32,824 nucleotides of DNA from Oscillospiraceae bacterium (GTDB lineage: Bacteria; Bacillota; Clostridia; Oscillospirales; Oscillospiraceae), in contig JAISKH010000003.1 in assembly GCA_031261325.1 (NCBI GenBank), positions 1 to 32,824 of the forward strand, in the 5' to 3' direction. This document shows, piece by piece, positions 26,094 to 32,156 of this stretch; position 1 is the stretch's first letter, and every line of letters starts with the position of its first letter. The position numbers and the translations under genes are program-made. The notes beneath the pieces were generated by a model. It saw only the letters and a program-made list of their open reading frames with translations. It had not been told where the DNA came from and did not search any database.

Positions 26094-27602
26094 ATGTTCT
26101 GTTTCCAATGCGAACAAACGGCGGGCGGGAAAGCCTGCACAAAGGTCGGAGTATGCGGCAAGTCCGACGGCACAGCGAAGCTTCAGGACGAACTGACGGG
26201 CGCGCTCATCACAGCCGCGCGAAAAGGCGAGAGTGTTCCCGACGCGCTTCTGCTTGAGGGGCTGTTCGCCACGCTGACAAACGTGAATTTCGACGACGAC
26301 GCAATCCGCGCGCTAATCAAGCGGGTAAACCAACCGAGTTATGACCTGTATAAGCTCCGCGACGCGGACGAGGACATTCGCAGTCTGAAATCGCTCATCT
26401 TATTCGGGACGCGCGGCGTCGCCGCCTACGCATGGCATTGCGTCGCGCTCGGGTACGACGTTTCGGAGATTTGCGCCTATATCCGCAAAGCGTTAGCCGC
26501 AATCGGCGACGACGCGCTCGGTCAAAACGAGCTGCTGCCGCTCGTCATGGAGTGCGGCAAGGTCAATTTTACCGTCCTCGAGCTGCTCGACAAGGCGAAC
26601 ACCGAAACCTACGGAACGCCCGCGCCGACTAAGGTGACGCAAACAATTGAACACGGCGCGTTCATCGTGGTCAGCGGGCACGACCTGCATGACCTGAAGC
26701 TCTTACTCGAGCAGACGGAGGGCAAGGGCGTAAACGTCTACACTCACGGCGAAATGCTCCCCGCGCACGCGTACCCCGAGCTTGCGAAATACCCGCACCT
26801 GAAAGGGAATTTCGGCACGGCGTGGCAGAATCAGCAGACGGAATTCGCGAATGTTCCGGCGGCGTTCCTGTTCACGACGAACTGTCTCATGCCGCCAAAA
26901 GAGAGCTACGCCGACAGGGTTTTCACCACGGCGGCGGTCGGGTATCCCGGGCTTGTCCACATCGGCGCGGACAAGGACTTTGCGCCTGTTATCAGCAAAG
27001 CGCTCGAACTCGGCGGATATTTCGAGCCGCGCACAATCGCGGGCATAAACGGCGGCGGCAGCGTGACGACGGGCTTCGGGCACGGCGCGGTGCTGTCCAA
27101 CGCGGGCGCCATAGTTGACGCGGTGAAGTCGGGTGCAATCAAGCACTTTTTCCTCGTCGGCGGCTGCGACGGAGCGCGCCCCGGGCGCAATTACTTCACC
27201 GAATTTGTGAAGCAAACGCCGAAAGACACGATAATCCTGACGCTCGCCTGCGGAAAATACCGCTTTAACGACCTCGACCTCGGTGAAATCGGCGGGCTCC
27301 CGCGCATACTCGACATGGGGCAATGCAACGACGCGTATTCGGCGATAAAAGTCGCGCTCGCCCTCGCGGAAGCGTTCGATTGTGGCGTAAACGAACTGCC
27401 GCTGACGCTTATTCTGTCGTGGTATGAGCAAAAAGCGGTGAGTATCCTGCTGACGCTCTTGTATCTCGGTATAAAAAATATCCGTCTCGGACCCACGCTC
27501 CCCGCGTTCGTGTCGCCGAATATTCTGAATTTCTTGGTGGAGAACTTCGGCGTAACGCCGACGACCACGGCGGAAGAAGATGTAAAAGCGATATTGATGT
27601 AG
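26094..27602 (+). CDS. hcp: Hybrid cluster protein / hydroxylamine reductase
   Basis: A 502-residue iron-sulfur protein. The N-terminal CFQCEQTAGGKACTKVGVC has the C-x2-C-x8-C-x5-C spacing (C3, C6, C15, C21) that binds the proximal cluster in strict anaerobes. Further motifs fit the hybrid-cluster domain: VVSGHDLHDL, YTHGEMLPAHAYP, TTNCLMPP, VGGCDGARPGRNY, LACGKYRFN and DMGQCNDAYSA. Family members reduce hydroxylamine in vitro and act on nitric oxide in vivo. GGGAGGG precedes the ATG. A possible -10 (TACAAT, 26002-26007) has no good -35, and two 12-bp-spaced GAATTG boxes (26029, 26041) lie in the leader, so regulation by an activator is possible. No Hcr reductase partner is adjacent. Confidence 0.95.
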   Translation: MFCFQCEQTAGGKACTKVGVCGKSDGTAKLQDELTGALITAARKGESVPDALLLEGLFATLTNVNFDDDAIRALIKRVNQPSYDLYKLRDADEDIRSLKSLILFGTRGVAAYAWHCVALGYDVSEICAYIRKALAAIGDDALGQNELLPLVMECGKVNFTVLELLDKANTETYGTPAPTKVTQTIEHGAFIVVSGHDLHDLKLLLEQTEGKGVNVYTHGEMLPAHAYPELAKYPHLKGNFGTAWQNQQTEFANVPAAFLFTTNCLMPPKESYADRVFTTAAVGYPGLVHIGADKDFAPVISKALELGGYFEPRTIAGINGGGSVTTGFGHGAVLSNAGAIVDAVKSGAIKHFFLVGGCDGARPGRNYFTEFVKQTPKDTIILTLACGKYRFNDLDLGEIGGLPRILDMGQCNDAYSAIKVALALAEAFDCGVNELPLTLILSWYEQKAVSILLTLLYLGIKNIRLGPTLPAFVSPNILNFLVENFGVTPTTTAEEDVKAILM

Positions 27603-27621
27603 TTGCGAGCGATGTGCAATG

Positions 27622-27671
27622 CCCCCACGCTATGCCGATTGTAAAATCGGCATAGCGTGGGGGTGTGTTTT
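27622..27671 (+). terminator. Strong terminator after hcp
   Basis: A perfect 19-bp stem (27622-27640 with 27645-27663), GTAA loop, followed by TGTGTTTT. It is the longest perfect hairpin in the window. Confidence 0.85.
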
Positions 27672-27748
27672 GTGTGTTGAGTGTTGAGTGGAAATTCAGC
27701 GGACATTTTGCGGACGAGCAGCGAGAGCCACAAAACGGGGGAAACAGT

Positions 27749-27780
27749 AAAACCCCGCAGTCATTGCAACCACAGGGTTT
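27749..27780 (-). terminator. Possible residual terminator of the interrupted tRNA gene
   Basis: On the minus strand AAACCC (27780-27775) can pair with GGGGTTTT (27756-27749), followed by ACTGTTT, just downstream of the encoded CCA of the tRNA remnant. The loop is long and the stem short. Confidence 0.35.
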
Positions 27781-27785
27781 GTCAT

Positions 27786-27830
27786 TGGTACGCCCGACAG
27801 GATTCGAACCTGCGACCTTCAGAGTCGGAG
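27786..27830 (-). pseudogene. 3' half of tRNA-Arg(CCG), probable attachment site of a mobile element
   Basis: Read on the minus strand from 27830: anticodon loop CTCCGAC (anticodon CCG), 3' anticodon stem TCTGA, variable loop AGGTC, T-arm GCAGG-TTCGAAT-CCTGT, acceptor 3' strand CGGGCGT, A73 and encoded CCA (27788-27786). The 5' partner of the anticodon stem, the D-arm and the 5' acceptor strand are absent: beyond 27830 the sequence no longer fits any tRNA. Loss exactly at the anticodon loop is the classic signature of integrase-mediated insertion into a tRNA gene, leaving the 3' half at one end and a rebuilt full gene at the other. Confidence 0.85.
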
Positions 27831-27862
27831 GGTACAAGAAACAATAGGAAAAATGCATAAAA

Positions 27863-27907
27863 GTTACAGAGCGTAACCTTGTTTGGAGCGGTTGAAAAAG
27901 CAACCGC
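27863..27907. repeat. Inverted repeats just inside the island end
   Basis: GTTAC/GTAAC (27863-27867 and 27873-27877) and a 7-bp stem GCGGTTG/CAACCGC (27888-27894 and 27901-27907). Their position next to the putative att core would suit arm-type integrase or excisionase sites. No gene lies in 27672-28021 apart from the tRNA remnant. Confidence 0.4.
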
Positions 27908-28021
27908 AAATATTACACGGCAAATTTGTTGTTGCAGCAACCTAATAAATTCCACGCGCCATTGTCTGAACGCTTCTGGAATCAGGAGCATTGAGACAAC
28001 GACACGTTGGCAGCTCCAAAC

Positions 28022-28336
28022 CTACACCGCGCTGTAGATTACTCGCCCTGTGCGCAGAACTTCATCTACGAACCCGCTTGGGTCATTTGAGGATTCAAGC
28101 AAGACAGGCTCGATTCTATCATCAATATCAACTGTCATTTTCCATAGCAAAGATGACGCGCCCCACTTATCGCCCGAAAATTGATTGAATATGACAGCTA
28201 CATCAATGTCGCTTTCTTCTGTTGGCGTACCGTTTGCATATGAACCGAATAATACAATGCTTGCAGGATTCATTGATTTTAAGACTGCTCTTGCGTATCG
28301 GTCGATGGCGGTGTAAGGCGTTGTTTTATCCAACAT
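28022..28336 (-). CDS. mntA: MNT-type nucleotidyltransferase (antitoxin of HEPN/MNT module)
   Basis: A 104-residue minimal nucleotidyltransferase. It carries the GS-x10-D-x-D active site (G31-S32 ... D43-I-D45), the motif of MntA antitoxins that neutralise HEPN toxins by adding AMP to a tyrosine. CGGAGG precedes the ATG at 28336, inside the toxin gene. The gene overlaps the HEPN gene by 58 bp, which couples their translation. The gene order, toxin first, is usual for this module. Confidence 0.9.
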   Translation of the reverse strand: MLDKTTPYTAIDRYARAVLKSMNPASIVLFGSYANGTPTEESDIDVAVIFNQFSGDKWGASSLLWKMTVDIDDRIEPVLLESSNDPSGFVDEVLRTGRVIYSAV

Positions 28337-28704
28337 AGTAATACCTCCGTTTCATTCAGTAATTCAGTACAATTATCATCATTAAGCGTGGACGCTATAC
28401 TTTCCTGCTGTTCGGGATAACGCGCTTCAATGTTAAGCGGGTTTAGTGAAATTAGAAAATTCTGTTGTTCTTCTGTCAAATCATCGAATAATTCCCCTGC
28501 ATTTGCAAGACGTATTAGATTATGAACCTTTGGCGGTGTACTGCCTGTAATCTTGGTAACAACAGCCTTTAGAGCCTTTTCAATGGTTTGATGACACATA
28601 AAGCCAACATACAGGTAACGCTTGGTTGTTAGCATTGCCTTTGCCGTTTCAAAGTCGTAATCAGCTAAGTTAAGCCAGTACAGGATTTTTTCATCATCAG
28701 TCAC
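28279..28704 (-). CDS. hepT: HEPN-domain protein (toxin of HEPN/MNT module)
   Basis: A 141-residue protein. The GTG at 28704 is preferred because GGGGG lies 8 bp upstream; longer starts would include this ribosome binding site. The pattern YWLNLADYDFETAKAML, CHQTIEKALKAVV and a later EARYP is typical of PF05168-like HEPN domains, all-helical RNases paired with MNT proteins. The classical R-x4-6-H catalytic motif is not obvious: the region where it should be reads TPPKVHNLIRL, with Lys rather than Arg before the His. Activity is therefore uncertain. The C-terminal 19 residues are encoded in the overlap with mntA. Confidence 0.88.
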   Translation of the reverse strand: MTDDEKILYWLNLADYDFETAKAMLTTKRYLYVGFMCHQTIEKALKAVVTKITGSTPPKVHNLIRLANAGELFDDLTEEQQNFLISLNPLNIEARYPEQQESIASTLNDDNCTELLNETEVLLCWIKQRLTPPSTDTQEQS

Positions 28705-28815
28705 CGTATATTCCCCCTTAAAAATCAGCATTGACAAACACAGGACAGCTAACCAAGTTCACGCGCCCAATTCAGGAAAAATAAATGTAAATGTACCCGT
28801 GCTTATAGTAAACAC

Positions 28816-28844
28816 AGGATACCACACAGGCGCGGCAAAGTCAA
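28816..28844 (-). promoter_or_regulatory. Promoter of the HEPN/MNT operon
   Basis: Minus strand: TTGACT (28844-28839), 17-bp spacer, TATCCT (28821-28816). The leader is about 105 nt. Confidence 0.55.
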
Positions 28845-28981
28845 TGCACCCGTGCCGCAAGGCTTAAACAGTCTGCAACCGCTTGAGTAGGTTCATATAT
28901 CGCGGGTTGGAGAAACGGCTATAGAAAGGACGTGACAGAACAAAGCAGCGGACAAAATACGAAAGAAAGGAGCGCGAACAC

Positions 28982-29197
28982 ATGAACGCAGACAAGGCAG
29001 TTGTTGACAGGTTAGAAGATATATCCTATAGGTTGCTCCTAATATCCGACACATTAAAGTGCTTGGGAACCCTGAACCAAGAAGATAAGATGATAAGTTA
29101 TGTGTCAGGAGCGGCAGAGCTTACAGGCAAGGTAGTGTTTGACGTGTGGAACGAACTAGAAGAGACAGTCAGAGACATGAAGCAAAAGCAAGATTGA
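28982..29197 (+). CDS. Small helical protein of unknown function
   Basis: A 71-residue protein with a very good ribosome binding site (GAAAGGAG). It is predicted largely helical (VDRLEDISYRLLLISDTLKCLGTLN ... ELEETVRDMKQ), with one Cys and no membrane segment. Short proteins of this look are common in plasmids and conjugative elements of Clostridia, but I recognise no named family. It lies just before the recombinase's upstream recombination-like site. I see no convincing promoter for it within 28705-28981, a 277-bp gap that otherwise holds only the HEPN promoter. Confidence 0.65.
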   Translation: MNADKAVVDRLEDISYRLLLISDTLKCLGTLNQEDKMISYVSGAAELTGKVVFDVWNELEETVRDMKQKQD

Positions 29198-29202
29198 AAT
29201 GC

Positions 29203-29281
29203 TTCTCAATAACGATTGTTTTTGAGAACTTTTCAAGCAGCCCTCTAAACCCCTCTTTTAACCTCATTTTCGTTCTCAAAA
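29203..29281. other. hix/res-like recombination site upstream of the serine recombinase
   Basis: A 26-bp imperfect palindrome: left arm TTCTCAATAAC (29203-29213), centre GATT, right arm GTTTTTGAGAA (29218-29228). The arms match in 10 of 11 positions and the centre carries AT, the size and layout of Hin hix sites and resolvase subsite I. The right arm is close to the GGTTTTTGATAA arm of hix. A further half-site GTTCTCAAAA lies at 29272-29281 and a weaker GCTCAAAA just after it, next to the recombinase promoter. Confidence 0.6.
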
Positions 29282-29298
29282 CTTTGCTCAAAATCTAG

Positions 29299-29327
29299 TT
29301 GACAAAGAGCACCGTTTATGATAATAT
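29299..29327 (+). promoter_or_regulatory. Promoter of the recombinase operon
   Basis: TTGACA (29299-29304), 17-bp spacer, TAATAT (29322-29327). It directly follows the putative recombinase half-sites, so autoregulation is likely. Confidence 0.6.
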
Positions 29328-29345
29328 GTCCTTGAGGTGAAAGAA

Positions 29346-29912
29346 ATGAAAATCGGATACGCAAGAGTTTCCACGGAACAGCAGAACCTTGACCGTCAGA
29401 TTGACGCGCTTAATTCCTACGGAGTAGATACCATGTTCACGGAGAAGATGACAGGCACCAAGAAAGACCGCCCCGCGCTTGACAAGGTGAGGTTAAAAGC
29501 TCGAGCGGGTGACACGATTGTTGTTGAAAGCTTATCTCGGCTCGGCAGGAGTACTAAAGACCTCTTGAACCTTGTTGATGAATTTGATAAGGCGGGTATA
29601 ATCGTTGTCAGCTTGAAAGAGAACATTGACACGCAGACACCAACGGGCAAGCTCCTGTTAACCGTTCTATCAGCTATATGCCAGTTTGAACGCGATTTAA
29701 CAGTACAGCGGACAAATGAGGGACTAGCGGCAGCACGGGCAAGAGGACGCAACGGCGGCAGACCTAAAGCGGACACAAAGGCTATTGACAAGGCTATTAA
29801 GCTCTATCAGGCGCAAACGCACAGCATTAAGGAAATAACCGTGTTGTGCGGCATTAGCCAAGCCACGTTGTACCGCGAACTAGCACAGCGGAAGCAGGAG
29901 CCGCTAACATGA
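29346..29912 (+). CDS. Serine recombinase, resolvase/invertase (Hin-like) family
   Basis: A 188-residue DNA recombinase. The catalytic domain has the nucleophile in GYARVSTEQQ (S9), the arginine motif SLSRLGRSTKDLL, and the E-helix segment QFERDLTVQRTNEGLAAARARGRNGGRP, typical of resolvases and invertases. The C-terminal 40 residues form a Hin-type HTH (IKEITVLCGISQATLYREL). Full length. ATG 29346 is chosen, with GAGGTG upstream; the GTG at 29337 would lie in that ribosome binding site. The likely job is resolving element multimers or inverting a segment. It overlaps the next tiny ORF (ATGA). Confidence 0.95.
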   Translation: MKIGYARVSTEQQNLDRQIDALNSYGVDTMFTEKMTGTKKDRPALDKVRLKARAGDTIVVESLSRLGRSTKDLLNLVDEFDKAGIIVVSLKENIDTQTPTGKLLLTVLSAICQFERDLTVQRTNEGLAAARARGRNGGRPKADTKAIDKAIKLYQAQTHSIKEITVLCGISQATLYRELAQRKQEPLT

Positions 29913-29968
29913 ATGACGAGCTTGTAGGCGCGTTCTACAAGCTCGTTAATCAAATGAAAAAGGAGTGA
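29909..29968 (+). CDS. 19-codon ORF translationally coupled to the recombinase
   Basis: Reads MNDELVGAFYKLVNQMKKE. The ATG overlaps the recombinase stop (ATGA), has GGAG 8 bp upstream, and its own 3' end (AAAAAGGAGTGA) supplies the ribosome binding site of the following gene. It may be a real peptide or only a translation relay that links the recombinase to the genes downstream. Confidence 0.5.
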   Translation: MNDELVGAFYKLVNQMKKE

Positions 29969-29973
29969 TTGCA

Positions 29974-30420
29974 ATGGAGATTGGAAACGAAGCTTACATA
30001 TACAAGCTATTCACAAAAGACAATGAACCGCTTCATGAAGAGGAATACAAGGTGGTTAACAAGTTCGTTCGGCTAATTAAAGAAGCGGAAAATAAACCTG
30101 TTTCTCAAGTTTGCGGCTTGTTTGATTACGCTATGGGAATAGTTGAGCATATTAGACTAATGAGGAACACTTACGAATATATGAAAAAATACGGCATGAA
30201 AATCTATTATGACGAGTTTCAAGCAGAACAGTTCGCCCATGCAATGGTTTACGGCAAGGAAAATTGGGAAGATGATATTGATTCAAGGATTTACGACAAT
30301 GAAAATTGGGAAGATGCTATTGAGTGGTTGCTAGATAGATATTATGATATTTATGATGACCCGCCATTTGACAGAGAAGATTATGAACAAATGAAAAAAG
30401 ATAAGGAGACGTTAACATGA
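29974..30420 (+). CDS. Acidic protein of unknown function with internal duplication
   Basis: A 148-residue protein. ATG 29974 follows AAGGAG. It is rich in Glu, Asp and Tyr, with no signal or membrane segment. The C-terminal half contains two copies of a 14-residue unit (VYGKENWEDDIDSR then IYDNENWEDAIEWL). The stop overlaps the next start (ATGA). The acidic surface would suit a DNA mimic such as an anti-restriction protein, but nothing beyond composition supports that, and I recognise no family. Confidence 0.7.
   Translation: MEIGNEAYIYKLFTKDNEPLHEEEYKVVNKFVRLIKEAENKPVSQVCGLFDYAMGIVEHIRLMRNTYEYMKKYGMKIYYDEFQAEQFAHAMVYGKENWEDDIDSRIYDNENWEDAIEWLLDRYYDIYDDPPFDREDYEQMKKDKETLT
30248..30323 (+). 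repeat. 42-bp tandem duplication inside the acidic protein gene
   Basis: Thirty-four bases at 30248-30281 recur at 30290-30323 with three differences; the period is 42 bp (14 codons), so the frame is kept. Confidence 0.8.
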
Positions 30421-30662
30421 ATGAACTGCTTGAACAGATTGATTTTTGTGAGGAAACCCTTGATTACATATTGTTCGACGAGCTTCTAGCAATGGAATTA
30501 CCTCCCGCAGAGCTTGAAGCCTTTAACGCCATGCGGGAACGGTCAGAGGAAGATATTGAGAAAATGCGCGAGTATAGCGAACTAGCTGATGAAGTGGAGA
30601 TAAGGCTTGGTAATAGGGAAGCCGCCGAAGAATACGCTTGGGATATGACTTTCGGCGAATAA
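30417..30662 (+). CDS. Small acidic protein of unknown function
   Basis: An 81-residue protein, very rich in Glu, helical throughout (MNELLEQIDFCEETLDYILF ... SEEDIEKMREYSELADEVEIRL). Its start overlaps the previous stop (ATGA), and AAGGAG lies upstream. It is the last gene of the recombinase operon before a terminator. No named family is recognised; two consecutive strongly acidic small proteins are a feature of this operon. Confidence 0.65.
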   Translation: MNELLEQIDFCEETLDYILFDELLAMELPPAELEAFNAMRERSEEDIEKMREYSELADEVEIRLGNREAAEEYAWDMTFGE

Positions 30663-30666
30663 CGCG

Positions 30667-30704
30667 CAGGGGGAGGGAATTTGATACATTCCCCCTGTTT
30701 TTTA
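30667..30704 (+). terminator. Terminator of the recombinase operon
   Basis: An 8-bp stem CAGGGGGA (30667-30674) with TCCCCCTG (30690-30697), followed by six T. Confidence 0.8.
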
Positions 30705-30848
30705 TTATTATATTCGCACGCGTAAATATATACTATACTTATATGTTTAGTAGGTTATAGCCGTCTGCTTATATGACCCCAAAAGTGTGAACTAAAAGTT
30801 CCACGTAATTGTTTCACAGTATCAGCTTTTGACGATGAACTAATTCAC

Positions 30849-30889
30849 AGCCTATCGTTTTGTGCAATATGTACTAATTACGATAGGCT
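30849..30889. repeat. 10-bp inverted repeat
   Basis: AGCCTATCGT (30849-30858) with ACGATAGGCT (30880-30889), perfect, 21-base loop, followed by a T-rich stretch. It could be a weak terminator or a protein-binding site. Confidence 0.6.
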
Positions 30890-31001
30890 TTATGCTTGTT
30901 TTATTGTGCATTATGTTACATTTGGCTTATTGTGTAATTGAATTTTTGCTTTTTTAATTTTGACAATAAATTAAGCAAGCTTATATTCAACGAACTATGT
31001 T

Positions 31002-31061
31002 CAATCTAGGGCGGTTGTTTGCGTTCCGCGCGTTCGCACGGCTCGTTAAGTGACTAGATTG
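31002..31061. repeat. Inverted CAATCTAG/CTAGATTG around a GC-rich 44-bp insert
   Basis: Arms at 31002-31009 and 31054-31061 are perfect. The enclosed segment is strikingly GC-rich compared with its surroundings and contains GCGTTCCGCGCGTTCGC-like alternating sequence. Confidence 0.55.
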
Positions 31062-31083
31062 TATCGACAGACTAAAGGAAGCT

Positions 31084-31145
31084 GATAGTAGGGTACACCC
31101 TTTGCAACTTCTAGGTTTCTTGCGTTTTGTACTCTGTACCCTATC
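31084..31145. repeat. Long stem with bulge, GATAGGGTACA type
   Basis: GATAG plus GGTACA (31084-31097, interrupted by three extra bases) pairs with TGTACCCTATC (31135-31145): 11 pairs with one bulge. Confidence 0.5.
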
Positions 31146-31315
31146 TTGTAACATCCCATTACAATTTTGTTACTTTTTGTATCCAAATTGTAACTATTTA
31201 CAAGCCGCTCGAATTTGAGCGATAGTCACCCTAAATTCAACTTAGGCTCTAATATCGTGTATTTCCTGCAGTGTTCCCGAATTTTTATCTGTTCCCTGCA
31301 CTTGAATGAATGCCC

Positions 31316-31349
31316 CCGTGTAATTACCCTCGTAAATGTTCCGTGTAAT
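31316..31349 (+). repeat. Direct repeat CCGTGTAAT
   Basis: Copies at 31316-31324 and 31341-31349, 25 bp apart, within a stretch that also repeats GTTCC and TTTCCCTG words. Confidence 0.4.
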
Positions 31350-31650
31350 CTTTCCCTGTTTTTTAGGGAGTATTAGCATAGTAGGAGCACAGCAAGAAAA
31401 ATTGAGCGTATTTTGAACGATAATGTTTGACAGGTCTAGTTACCCTCATGCTGATTGGCGCGTTAATTTGCTTTATTTTTGTGGCTAGTAACGTAGATTG
31501 CGAATAGATAAACTAAGATAACGAAATAAAAAAAGAAAAATAATTTCGCAGATTTTATCAGTTTACTGTTTTTTGCTCTCAGTTTACTGTTTTTATATAG
31601 AAATAGTAAACTGACACCAAAAAAGATTGCGCAAAAATTGAAAATTGTTC

Positions 31651-31680
31651 TTGACAAGCCAACGTTCAAGGTGGTATAAT
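31651..31680 (+). promoter_or_regulatory. Strong promoter of the right-hand small-gene operon
   Basis: Consensus TTGACA (31651-31656), 18-bp spacer, consensus TATAAT (31675-31680). It is the only promoter in the window with both hexamers perfect. Confidence 0.8.
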
Positions 31681-31775
31681 GTTTACATAAAAACTGACCA
31701 TTTTGCAGATTCAGCAACAAAATTAGGTTGTTTTACATCCTTTCCCAACTTGATTTTGTTGTTTTTGAATATAGC

Positions 31776-31839
31776 GCGGGGAATGGTTCGGTTTCCCTCC
31801 TTGCCATTAAGAAGTGAAAGTAAGATTCTGTTTCCCCGC
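31776..31839 (+). promoter_or_regulatory. Leader with alternative hairpins (attenuator-like)
   Basis: GCGGGGAA (31776-31783) can pair with TTCCCCGC (31832-31839, perfect 8 bp) or with the nearer TTTCCC (31792-31797); the two structures exclude each other. Next comes GTTCCTTGAAAACTG, which resembles the boxA-type sequences of Gram-positive rRNA leaders. Together with the tiny ORF at 31897 this looks like a regulated leader. Confidence 0.45.
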
Positions 31840-31896
31840 CTTTGTTCCTTGAAAACTGAATATACCTTGCAAATAAAGAAGATTGGAGGTTTTAAC

Positions 31897-31911
31897 ATGA
31901 CTTGGTACTAG
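31897..31911 (+). CDS. Four-codon leader ORF (MTWY)
   Basis: ATG ACT TGG TAC TAG with a near-ideal GGAGG 7 bp upstream. No other gene uses this ribosome binding site. Such a strong site before a four-codon ORF points to a regulatory leader peptide rather than a product. Confidence 0.5.
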   Translation: MTWY

Positions 31912-31966
31912 CCGCATATATTTTTTAGCTCTTAGAAAAACAAAAATTATAGAAAGGTAAATTATC

Positions 31967-32155
31967 ATGAACAATGACATGCTACGGCAAAAAACAAAGA
32001 AATTTATTGCGCGTTATGGGTCAACTCAATCTTGGTTTGCTCGTCAGCTTGATATTTCTTTGTCGCATTTCTCGCTTTGGTTGCGGGAAGAACATGTAAT
32101 GGCTGATTTTCGGCTTGAAATGCTGAAAAATATTTTAGAAAGTAGAGGTGTTTAA
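31967..32155 (+). CDS. Small helix-turn-helix protein
   Basis: A 62-residue protein. A GAAAGG ribosome binding site precedes the ATG. Residues 16-50 (YGSTQSWFARQLDISLSHFSLWLREEHVMAD) fit a phage-repressor-like HTH in which the second helix contains SLSHFSLWL. There is almost nothing else in the protein, so it may bind DNA as a dimer and regulate this operon or act as an excisionase-like accessory factor. It is the first full gene behind the strong promoter and leader. Confidence 0.75.
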   Translation: MNNDMLRQKTKKFIARYGSTQSWFARQLDISLSHFSLWLREEHVMADFRLEMLKNILESRGV

Positions 32156-32156
32156 C

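Larger units (their letters stand above)
30705..31650. other. About 950 bp of AT-rich non-coding DNA with several inverted and direct repeats
   Basis: I find no ORF with a ribosome binding site and plausible composition on either strand. The stretch holds three separated inverted repeats, a GC-rich insert flanked by inverted CTAGATTG sequences, a cluster of TTGTAAC/GTTAC boxes (31146-31206), a CGCTC/GAGCG palindrome (31206-31221) and a direct repeat of CCGTGTAAT. This could be an origin, a partition or transfer site, or a source of non-coding RNA; nothing decides among them. Confidence 0.5.

Noticed and set aside
27665-27847. Plus-strand ORF reading ...RPTGFEPATFRVGG...
   Set aside because: It is the antisense translation of the tRNA-Arg T-arm and acceptor, a well-known false gene; no ribosome binding site.
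27409-27909. 166-codon minus-strand ORF
   Set aside because: It crosses the 3' end of hcp antisense, a 19-bp terminator hairpin and the tRNA remnant; composition follows hcp codons.
31463-31720. 85-codon minus-strand ORF
   Set aside because: TTG start without ribosome binding site, low-complexity AT-rich sequence, and it overlaps a perfect plus-strand promoter.
31645-31911. 88-codon plus-strand ORF
   Set aside because: It starts upstream of the promoter that would transcribe it; only its last four codons, with their own ribosome binding site, are kept as the MTWY micro-ORF.
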